Assembly: GCA_018881555.1 (NCBI GenBank) | Contig: JACAXG010000007.1 | Coordinates: 5,904,643-5,968,642, forward strand | From: Amblyornis subalaris | Taxonomy: Eukaryota > Chordata > Aves > Passeriformes > Ptilonorhynchidae | DNA length: 64,000 nucleotides | Reading direction: 5' to 3' | In this document: positions 25,248 through 34,350 of the stretch, piece after piece | How the letters are laid out: every line of letters starts with the position of its first letter | Position numbering within the stretch: the first letter of the stretch is position 1 | Notes under the pieces: model-generated | What the model saw: only the letters and a program-made list of their open reading frames with translations | Told to the model about the DNA's origin: nothing | Database searches by the model: none | Program-made: the position numbers and the translations under genes

Positions 25248-28200
25248 CTGCAAGAGAGACANGGGGAGAGTGAGCGCGCCTCTCCTGCTGCACACAGCAC
25301 TCACACTCACAGGGACTGACACCTCAGCTGAACCTCCCCAGGGATGTTCAAACCCGCCACTTGGTTCCGCTTGGTACGCAGGAAGGTGGCAAATACAAAT
25401 GGTCTGGATCTAAATGCAGTCCCGTTGCCAAGAATGAGAACGAGCAACGCAGAACATGTAAGGCAGTAATGCAAACTCTTAACTAAGGCTGAAGATAAAC
25501 AAGTAAATCCCAGCTGGGAAACAAGCACTTGTGTCTTAAAGCCNTTCGATCCCTTTGTATACTTCTAGCTCATTAAAAAATACAAAATAAAAGTAAGATG
25601 TTTCAACCTCCAAGCACTCGCTTCAGTTTTAGTGAAGTCTTCCACATGCAACTAGTGAAGCATATCAGAGTAATAAAGTGGGAATAAATGGATGGGAGAA
25701 ACAAAGAACAAAGAATAGTAACATGCAGAGCGATCTCCTTTTCCATTAAATCACTNCTTTTTTCTGACAATGAGGTGTATGCAGAATTCAAGGTGATCCA
25801 CTGCCATACTACCTTTTTAACTGAATCNGTCAAATTTTAATCCAGTGTCAGAATACCTGGGACTTAATCTGCACCCTGTGTGACTCTGGTGTTTATCCTG
25901 GATTCATACTNTCACGTGCATTTGCATCTCTGTAGCTCAGGTTACTGGCCCTTGCAAGCTCAGGCCTTGGCACAAGGAGGGCTGTAACCCACCAGGTGGA
26001 AATCCAGGGCAGCCAGGAGGGCTGAAGAGCAGAAGAAAACAGAGCTGCTCTCTCAGCTTCTTGGTTTACAGATGTCTCTCAGGTAGAAGCAACAAGATGG
26101 GGCAAGTGACTGCAACCCTGAGAGCTACACTGGTCTGAATGGGCCCACAAAGGGGCACTGCAAGAATGCAAACATTCCAGGAGGTCTGGGAACGGTCCCT
26201 GGAAGCAGAGACAGGCAAAGCCCAATTAGACAGACCTGCAAAGAGGGATGTGTCAGGAGAAAGGCCGAATTTTCCACTCGAAAGGGAACTGATTGTAGGA
26301 CACAAAGCCTCCCCTCAGGCTGGGTGCCTGGCTGCCTGCCAGATGTGCTGGAGAAAACCTAGGTGCTGCTAGGGCCACTGACTTGGGTTTGAGTCACAAA
26401 CTTCAAAAGATTTCAGCAATGACAGACTCTTTGCATTATGCATATTTTGACCATAAGAAACTTCTGCCCTAATCACTGAATGGTTAGATTACTCCTCTAT
26501 TAGAGAATAGANTTGCTTGTTCTCTCTCTGTATATATTGAGTACATAAGAAATGTTTGCAGCCATGCCCTGGAAGTTTTTTTTGCTCCCTCATCACATTT
26601 TCCATCTGGCTCTGGATTCACTCTGTTTATCAAAAAATCTTTTTGCAGTGGTGTAAGCAGAACTGAACAGAGTATTTCAGTCTAGGATGTACCAGTGATT
26701 TATAAAGTTCTACTCTCATGCTGTCAGAGCTATTTATCTCTGCACTTTACAGAGCCTATCATATTGTTTGCTTTCTTAATGGCCTTTCCATTCCTTTGAG
26801 TATAAACTTTCTCTGTGTTGTGCATGCAAGAGTATGAATTTCTTCAAGATTACAAGCCCAGGTTGCACTCTGGATATTGCACAAGCTATTGCAAAATAAG
26901 TGCTGATCCAGGAAGTTTCAAACAAACAAAGCAAACTANAATATATCACTGGCTGAAGTTTTGATATGAGTGATTGAAATGCCTGCAAGTGCTTTGTTCC
27001 AATGNACAGTGTTTTACAGAAAATGCCTAAGAGTTAGAAACATCAAAAGAGATTAAGTGATCCATGAGCAGTTCTCAAGTCATCCCAGAAGGTGAGGATT
27101 ACACTTCTAATTAAGAAGACTCCTTTAAGACTCCTTTAAATTCATTAGATACGTTCAGTGGTCTAGCATTTCATTAGTAGTGAGGCTGGTCTTAGTGTCA
27201 GTTTCGTTACTATTGTTATCAGGAATGGTTTTGGTTTAAAATAATGAATTCTGACATTCCCAAACATAAGATCAGAAGACACTCTGAAGCAACTGAATGG
27301 TGACACAATCTGTCCGTAAATCAGCAATAAATTAAAAAACATCCAGATGCACAACAGCTTTATCTTTCTTTTTCTTTTCTTTTTCTCTTTTTTCTTTTTT
27401 TTCTTTCTTTCTTTTTCTTTTTTCTTTTTTCTTTTTTTTCCCCCCAGAACCTGAAGTTTGTTGGTTAAGATTTAAAAAGAGAAAGAAAAAGAAACAAGCC
27501 TTTCAAGGACAGTTATTGAACTTTCCGATCATGTAATTTGTGGAGTTTTGAGGGACTGGCTCCATTCCTTTCCAGTTCCACCTTAAAGGGACAAACTGAA
27601 AGGGCTTTCCCACAGCATTTCTGCCTGTGTCCAGACTGACAATGCAGAAACTTTTCAAAATGGAGAACAGGAAACCTCCAGGAAGTTTTCTTTTCCTTTT
27701 CATTTATTTGGATTGTAGATCAATTCAGGTCTCATCTGAACAGGTTCAGCAGATTTAGCTGAGGGATTAAGGCCATGCACAGCAGTAAATGGACATCTGG
27801 GTGAGACTAAATGCCAATCTTGACAGCCCAACCCAGTTCCATCTGCACTCNGAAGGAGTTTTCCTTATTTTGAATGCAATTAGCTGGGCATTTTTGGAAA
27901 CCCTATGCTTTGGCTTCCTGTTTAGAGAGAGCACTGTAAGAGTTGAAAGTGGGTCATGGTCATTTCAGCCAGCTAAGAGGACAACCATTCCTGTCTGCTG
28001 GCAGCCCCCAACCACCCACTGGAAAGGGACAGCTCTTCCTTGGCAGCAGCGGGGCTGGATGCCAGTGCAAACACCATTGCACTTGAAGTTCCCCAGGCAA
28101 CTNAGAGCTCCAGCAGATCCCTCCCTGCCTCCTTGCTAAGCATAGGAGAGAATGAGGCATGCCTCATGCTAGCTGGCAGAGGAATAAGTAGTAGGAGCTA

Positions 28201-31200
28201 GGGAGGATGAGGATAAAAATATATTAGNACTCCAGATTTAGGTTAAAGATTCTGAAAACAGAGTAACTTTTNAAGGCCTCCGGTTTTGAGCACATTTGAG
28301 GAGGTAGGTGAATGCCTGGGTGTGTGACACAAGACCTACTCTGGAGCAAAATATGCAAAGAAAATGTTCAAATGTGTAAGAAAAACAAACTGAATTTTTG
28401 GTGTTCACTCTTGCCTAGCATAACAACCCTGGTTAATACACGGAGGTCACTTCAGGAGGGACATGGGCTGCACCACCCCCCAAAGCAAGGGGCCCCTGTG
28501 TATAAAATTACTTTGCTAAACTTTTTAAGTTCACATTCTTGGTTCAGTGAACCCTACTGAAATTATCTGGCCCTGTGGTTATACAGAGAAAACTAAATAT
28601 GATCTGAAGTAAGAACAAGATCGAGGGTACAACCAGAGGCTGTATAATTATTAAAGTAATTACAAAATTCTTCTATCTGTACTCAGCATGATTTCCCACG
28701 ACCTTTTATTCAACTTGTATCTGGGCATAAATTTAAAAGCACTACTTCATACACATGAATATGTACATGTGTGTTTATCTACTGCCACTCACGTTTTTCT
28801 CGTTTTTTTCTCTTTTCTGCCCTCTGCCCCTAAATTGTACCTCTTAAGCTCTTTCTTCCAGAAATTAGGGTTGCAAGATTTAACATCTGGGGCATATTTA
28901 GACCCTCCCCTTGCCACACAGGTTCATTTCTCAGGGGGAAAAAAATACACTTTTCTTTCTTCTCCATCCATATTTCTAGTCCACTTTTGCACTCAATGTC
29001 TGAATGGTAAAAGTTTGTATCATATGGATCAAACCCACTGTGGAAAACCTATCTCTGAAATTACAGTTCAGTGTATTTTTAACAAACCACAACTGCCTGG
29101 CTTTGCAAAAACATCCACCCAGTCATTAAAAGTCTAAGGACTTGGAGCAGATCATACTTTTTGGGGGAATCTGGAACCAGATCATTATATGAGTAACAAA
29201 AAGAATAGGCATTGCTCTGGGTAGATTTGTAGTTGTGTCTGAGGTTTCATTTTAGTAGGTATGTCAAGGCTTCAGCTCAGTATTTATCATGAAGCAGAGT
29301 AAAAAGGAAGGAAACGCAGGACTTGAAAGCTAAAGAATTTTTGCTTTTCTCGGTAGCAGTTTTATCAAAGTGACAGCCAGGCAGCACTGTAAATAAACTG
29401 GTCGGTTTCCATTGTGCTCTTACCTGCAGGAATTCTCCCATCTGTAAGGAAAAGGTCACTGAATCCTTCCCCAAGAAGTCTGTCAATTGGAGACTCTCTC
29501 CCCAAATCATAATCACTGTCTCCAGCTTCACTATCACCCCGGCCACTGTCTTTCAAGCTGAATTTATCCATATCTTGTAAGGCGTATCTGTAAAGAGAAT
29601 TGTGGAGAACTACATCATCTCAAGTATGTTATAGTCCAATTTTGATTAAAAATGCATGTCCGTATTTTCTGACCCATGTACATATGTATGATCCATGTAT
29701 GATCCATCATATGTAGCAGAACAGTCCAGATTCTTACCTGTAGCTTCTGGAATACTTGTTTCCTCGGAAACTTGGCCTTGGTTGATACTGGCCCTGGTGA
29801 AGCATCGAGAGAAGCTGAGAAACCTGCTAAAGGAAAGGTGAAAAGACTGACTCTTTGAAATGAAAGTTCCTGTTGTAAAACCACTAATTTGCTTCTCAGG
29901 TATGTTTGTGAGTTATTCTTTTCTCCTTTAAGATTCAATTAAATCAAATTCCTGCACATATGTAATGTAATGACAGGGTATTTTGTAATGTAGTGTCTGA
30001 CACAGGAAACATCTGAAGACTATGTACAATGACAGAACGGACTGCTGTTCATTAGCCTCTGAACTCATAATAATTAATTCATTAACAAGGAAAACAAGCA
30101 ATTAAACAGAGGTGGAGTTTTGTTTTGCTTTAACATATTAGAATCAAGCCTTTACCATTGCAGGATCCAAACTGAAAACAAAATGTCTTTGCTTTACATG
30201 TAAAGAGTTACCACGACACAGGTCTCATTTCTTTAAGCCATGACCCAGCATTTACAGTAAAAACTGAGATGGGGAGTCTTCAGGTTTGAGATACTGGGCT
30301 CATATATTACAACAGCTGTACTCAAACTGTGTCAGTGTTTCACCTTTTAGTTCTTCACCCACATTAAAGAATTTCCTGGATTGTTTCTGAATATAAATAC
30401 TCAGCCACTCTTTCTCAGATGGAGCTGCACAGAGGGAGAGGGGAGGCAAGGAAGAAAGAATGAGCAGTAAACCAGAGAAAAGCACTGTCTTATGTTTCAC
30501 TCCATCGTTTTGACCTTACAGGGAAGAACCAAGGAATAATGCTATCAATAATAGATTTAATCCTGTTCCCCAGCATAATGGAATCAGTTGATATTGGAGT
30601 AAAACCGAAATGCTGCGACATCAAAGGGAAATCCATGACACATTCCCACGAGGCATGGACCTGATTGCCTCTTGCTCCCACAGGTTGCACGCAGGGATAT
30701 TTGCATGCTCCCAGATGAGTGCCTGCATGAATGGAGACACAAAAACGAGGCCTGGACCTTACCTCGACAGCCGGCGTCGCATGGGTGAGCTCCAGTGAGA
30801 AATTTTCGGGCACGTGGTTGGAGGAGATGGTCACCAGGCTGTTCAGCGATTGGTGGCTGTGGTGGCTCTGCCGGCTGCTCATCTGTCCCCTCTCCAGGGT
30901 CGGGGACGATGACGGCGAGGCTCTGTGGTGGGATCTGATGGGCAGAGTGCCGTTGACCGTCGGCACCAGCGTGATGTCCCCCTTGTGGATCTGCCTGGAG
31001 GGACGTTTCGGGTGGTGCTGGTAGGTCGACTCCGCCACGCGACAGTTGTAAGACCTGGTGTCCTTTTTCTCTCGATTACACTTGGTAGCGAAGATAACCA
31101 TAATGACCAACAACACGGCACATATCGATCCCAGGGATATAATCGTTATCATGGAGATGTCCAGGGAGGGTTGGCTTACCAAGGTTGCTTCTGTGCTTGA

Positions 31201-33243
31201 AAATGAATAAACGTGCTCAAAAATGGTACATTTCAGAAGTGCTTTAGTACTAAGCTGAGGGCTGCCTTTATCCTGGACTATCACTAAAAACTCCCATTGT
31301 TTTGCTGGAACTGATTCAACACTCACATTGATAGAGATGTCACAAGTTTGGGGATCCATCACAAAGATGCTGTTTTCCTTGTCAGCTGCTATGGAGCAGC
31401 TGAGTTCGGAGTTCATACCAGAGTCTCTGTCTGTAGCCCTTATCCTGGTGACAAGAAAGCCAATCCCAGCGTCTTTAGGGATTGAGATTTCTGCTGTGCT
31501 GTTGCGTAGCACTGGCCCCACAATGACAGGAGCGTTGTCATTTTCGTCAATGATGGTGAGTACCACCGTGGTGTTGCTAACGAGCTGCTGGCTCCCTCCA
31601 TCCCTAGCTTGGACCACAAACACGATTTGATTCACTTCTTCGTGATCGAAGGTTCGCAGGGCATAGATGGCCCCGTTGGAGGGATCGATGGTCACATAGG
31701 TGGTTATAGAATTTCCCAAAATAGAGTTCTCCAAAATAGTGTACGTCACCTGCCCGTTGTCGCCTAGATCTGGGTCTGTGGCTGTGACCGATGTGATGTA
31801 TGCTCCCGGAGAGTTATTTTCCAAGATAACAACTTCGTATCTGTTTGTCTGGAAGCGGGGTGGGTTGTCATTTTCATCACTGATTTGGACAGTAAAGTGT
31901 TTCACTGTGGAGAGACTTGGCGTTCCCTTGTCCTCTGCTATTACAGTCAAGCTGTATTCAGATCTCTTTTCCCTATCCAGAGTGGCATTAGTCAAGATTA
32001 AATAGTTGTTTTCATAAGTCTTTTGAAGTTTAAAGTGGCCATGCCCATGGAGCTTACAAATTATCTCTCCATTCACACCAGAGTCCTTGTCTTGCACTCT
32101 GACCAGGGCAACAAATGTGTCCAGGGGTGACCCTTCCGAAATGTAAGCTACCTCTTCTCTCTCTGTGGACATCAGGTTTAAGTTTATTTCTGGCTTGTTG
32201 TCATTCACGTCCACAACTTTAATTATAATTTTGCAGTGAGCTGGAATAGAATTTGGCCCCATATCCTGAGCCTGAGCATCGATTTCGTAGGATTTGGTTA
32301 CTTCATAGTCCACTTGCTTCAGCAGGGTCAGGTGACCTTTTTCTGGATCTATCCTAAAAGTCTCTATAATTTTGGCAGACACATGACTGCTAAAGGAGTA
32401 CACGACCTTCCCATTGGCGCCCTCATCTGGATCGGTAGCATTGAGGTCGATCAGCAAAGTCCCAATGGGAGAGTTTTCCAAGAGCTGGATGATGTATGAC
32501 TGCTGCTCAAAAACAGGGCTGTTGTCATTGGAATCGGAAATGCTGATTTTCAGGAGGGACGACCCAGATCTCTGAGGCACCCCTTTGTCAGAAGCAGTGA
32601 GCTGGAGTTCGTAGCTCGACTTCAACTCACGGTCCAGCTCTCTAACCACAATCAGCTCTGCATATTTAGCACCGTCAGTCCTGGTTCTCACATCGATGCT
32701 AAAAAAATCATTTTCGGAAAGGGAATAAGTGTGAAGGGAGTTGTCTCCCACATCTGGATCAAAAGCACTGTCCAAAGGGATCCGAGTTCCTACAGCTGCA
32801 CTCTCTGATATCTCGATAGGGATAAGAGCTCTGGAAAACTGCGGAGAGTTGTCATTAATGTCCAGTACTTCAACTTCAACATGGAAAAGCTGCAGATGTT
32901 CAGTGGGCAGAGTGATCACATCAAACTCTATGGAGCAGTTTAAGTTTTTCTGGCACAGTTGTTCCCGATCAATTTTAGCTCCTATGCTGATTTCTCCATT
33001 ATCCTCACGGACTACAAGCAAGGGAGAATTTCCCCTCTGCATGGCTCGAAACCGAACCGAGGAAGGGTTAGGCATTTTTAATAAAACATCAGCAACATCC
33101 TCCGATAGTCTTGCAATTACTGATCCAACCCTCTGCTCCTCATAAATCCTGTATTTCAAATTCTTGCCCAGCACAGCATTATTGAAAGATATCATCAGTG
33201 CAAAAATGAATAGCAAGTGCATTTTACTGCCGATTCGACGCAT
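24571..33243 (-). CDS. PCDH18: Protocadherin-18, whole coding span (4 exons)
   Basis: The coding sequence is join(24571..25247, 29424..29587, 29738..29826, 30763..33243) on the minus strand: 1136 residues, about the length I know for mammalian PCDH18. It encodes a single-pass adhesion protein. Residues 1-26 are a signal peptide. Cadherin repeats follow, with calcium-binding DxNDN linkers at 128-132, 237-241, 345-349, 456-460 and 566-570. LDRE-type motifs lie near 91, 203 and 422. N-glycosylation sequons begin at N102, N268, N419, N557, N581 and N639. A membrane segment spans about 697-719, followed by a roughly 415-residue cytoplasmic tail. The tail carries the SGRGDSE signature seen in delta-protocadherins. 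The family mediates homophilic adhesion in developing nervous tissue, and PCDH18 is reported to bind Dab1. The ATG at 33243 aligns with the mammalian start. A second in-frame ATG at 33222 has A at -3, a better initiation context. The assignment rests on recognised sequence similarity and is very secure. Confidence 0.97.
26640..26790 (-). mobile_element. Decayed CR1/L2-type LINE ORF2 fragment (reverse transcriptase end)
   Basis: On the minus strand 26707-26660 translates to [16 protein letters not shown]. This matches the conserved LYxSLVRPHLEYCVQFW block of CR1/L2 reverse transcriptases. Flanking sequence resembles the same region but has frame breaks, so this is an ancient dead copy within PCDH18 intron 3, in the same orientation as the gene. 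Confidence 0.8.
27361..27447 (+). repeat. Polypyrimidine tract (T/C, CTTT-like), ends in CCCCCCAG
   Basis: About 86 almost pure pyrimidines on the plus strand within PCDH18 intron 3. The transcript strand is therefore purine-rich. Confidence 0.93.
29424..29587 (-). CDS. PCDH18: PCDH18 coding exon 3
   Basis: This 164-base exon completes Arg857, encodes residues 858-911, and contributes the first base of Ala912. It carries the [12 protein letters not shown] signature of delta-protocadherin tails (beginning near residue 871) and the conserved [13 protein letters not shown] segment. The acceptor is TTTACAG immediately before 29587, and the donor GTAAGAG begins at 29423. Both phases agree with the neighbouring exons, and the intron separating it from exon 2 is only 150 bases. 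Confidence 0.95.
29738..29826 (-). CDS. PCDH18: PCDH18 coding exon 2
   Basis: This 89-base exon encodes residues 828-856 plus two bases of the Arg857 codon. The peptide starts [13 protein letters not shown], which I recognise from the mammalian PCDH18 tail. The acceptor is a tandem NAGNAG (TAGCAG on the minus strand). I place the exon start at the upstream AG, so that Gln828 is included as in the mammalian protein I know. The donor is GTAAGA. The exon was found by matching the tail and checking splice sites and phase on both sides. Confidence 0.93.
29827..30762 (-). other. PCDH18 intron 1 (936 bases)
   Basis: GTAAGG donor and a pyrimidine-rich acceptor ending TTTAG. The reading frame of exon 1 stays open for 90 codons into this intron, to a TAA at 30490-30492 (see findings). 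I see no repeat in it. Confidence 0.9.
30763..33243 (-). CDS. PCDH18: PCDH18 coding exon 1
   Basis: This exon encodes residues 1-827: signal peptide, all extracellular cadherin repeats, the transmembrane helix and the first part of the tail. A single large exon for the whole ectodomain is typical of non-clustered protocadherins. The tail part holds a conserved basic segment ([13 protein letters not shown], from about 744) and a Ser/His-rich stretch (about 771-800). The exon ends after a GAG codon (E827) in phase 0, and the donor reads GTAAGG at 30757-30762. The open frame continues upstream to 33288 but only from a TTG codon. The first true ATG is at 33241-33243. There are no ambiguous bases, frameshifts or internal stops. 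Confidence 0.97.
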
Positions 33244-33479
33244 TTGTAAGTTTTTGCAATTAATTTCTCCCAGTAAGTTAAAAAGCAATTATTTCGCCTT
33301 CCTTCGGTACCTTAAACCCAGAGCACATCTGGTCCTTTCCAACTTGAAAANGCCTTTTCTAGCCAGCCAAGTATTAATAACTTACAGATCAGAAAACTTT
33401 TTGCTTTTCTTATACACACCGTGCCGGGACATCCAGATACAATCTGTAGGCAATCCACGCTTTCTCATTTGACTCCGCG

Positions 33480-33860
33480 CTCCTCTTCCAGGCTGAGATG
33501 CTCCGGGGCAGCGTGCTCCTCTCTCCCGCCGTCAGCATCCAGGGACCGCCGGGAGCCGGCGGGATGGAGCCGCAGCCCGTCCTCCCGTCGCTCTCCGCAC
33601 TCGCCGCCGGACTAAACACCCTCCCTCGCCGGCTCCAGCCTAAAATCCTCCGCAACTTCACTCCAAGTCCCCAGACAAAGCTTNTGCCCGGCCTGTGCCG
33701 AGCCCCGTGCAGCCAATCAGCCGGGGAGGGGAGGGGGCCCGCAGCCCGGCGCGCCGGGGCGGGGGGACCGGGAGCGCGGGCGGGACCGCGGGGCGAGCGG
33801 GGCGGCCCCTCCGCCAGCCCCCGCTCGCCGCCAAGGACTGGGGGTGNGGGGGGCAGAAAT
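33480..33860 (-). promoter_or_regulatory. CpG-island promoter / 5' leader region of PCDH18
   Basis: This segment is strikingly GC-rich with dense CpG dinucleotides, unlike the AT-rich surroundings, and ends about 240 bases before the PCDH18 start codon. It contains a CCAAT box (33713-33717 on the plus strand) and Sp1-type GC boxes (33756-33764 and 33799-33805). A TATA-like TTTAAA lies just beyond at 33875-33880. The transcription start cannot be fixed from sequence. The part nearest the gene is probably 5' UTR. Confidence 0.75.
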
Positions 33861-34350
33861 GACTAATGGGCAACTTTAAATCAACGTCTCTCCTCCCCAC
33901 CCCCCGAATTTTCATGGCAGTTTCAAGCGGGGTTTTGTGATTTTAATTCCTCCCCTTCCTGCCGCGAGAAATGCGATCGCGCTCCTCATTTGCATACTTT
34001 TAGGTTCCCCCTTGCTTAACTAGCTGGGAGATTTTAAGTGGGTTTGCTTAGTAAGGGAGCTGGAGCTGACGTCTCGCTATCCGTGCCGCAAGAGCGTCTT
34101 CCTGCCGCTCGTTTACTACAACCTGCGCGTCCCCAACATCTGNGCTCCTGCCCGGAGCCCAGCGAGAGCTCCTCCACTCCGCGAAACCTGTCCCTCCTTC
34201 TTCCCAAGTCAGGAACATTCTGCACTCTCCGGTCCTTCCCCGGCTGCCTCTCGCAGCTTCTGTGCCCTCAGCGCAGCTGCCTCTGCCTGAGCCCCGTTCC
34301 TCTGTGTGTTCGTGTCTGCGATTGTCTCTGAGCTTTTTAATTTGCTGTTC
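33861..34350. other. Upstream flank with a second moderately CpG-rich patch
   Basis: Unique sequence beyond the CpG island. About 34060-34300 is again GC-elevated with scattered CpG, then composition falls back to AT-rich. It could be the far end of the PCDH18 promoter or a divergent transcription start. No coding sequence was recognised. Confidence 0.4.
33988..33995 (-). promoter_or_regulatory. Octamer site ATGCAAAT upstream of the PCDH18 CpG island
   Basis: Perfect match to the POU/octamer consensus on the minus strand, about 130 bases upstream of the CpG island. A CRE-like TGACGTCT lies at 34067-34074, and an 8-base palindrome GCGATCGC at 33973-33980. Motif matches alone are weak evidence of function. 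Confidence 0.35.

Larger units (their letters stand above)
25248..29423 (-). other. PCDH18 intron 3 (4176 bases)
   Basis: The largest intron, bounded by GTAAGAG and TTGCAG. It contains a decayed LINE fragment (about 26640-26790) and an 87-base homopyrimidine tract on the plus strand (27361-27447), which is purine-rich in the transcript. The rest is unremarkable unique sequence, and no further exon-like coding was recognised. An ambiguous base at 25262 falls inside the pyrimidine tract of the exon-4 acceptor. Confidence 0.9.

Noticed and set aside
24751..25413. 220-codon open frame on the plus strand opposite PCDH18 exon 4, and several overlapping ones
   Set aside because: They are antisense shadows of a GC-rich coding exon. 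They run across the exon-intron boundary and resemble no known protein.
27440..27447. Strong splice-acceptor-like end (CCCCCCAG) of the polypyrimidine tract
   Set aside because: It is on the strand opposite PCDH18, in a low-complexity tract, and is not followed by recognisable coding sequence.
33244..33288. Fifteen extra N-terminal codons on PCDH18
   Set aside because: The frame is open, but the codon at its start is TTG. The first ATG is at 33243 and matches the mammalian start.
33333..33352. CR1-terminus-like words (ggtcctttccaacttgaaa) in the PCDH18 leader
   Set aside because: Too short, and neither the preceding atgatctt nor the following attctatgatt phrase is present.
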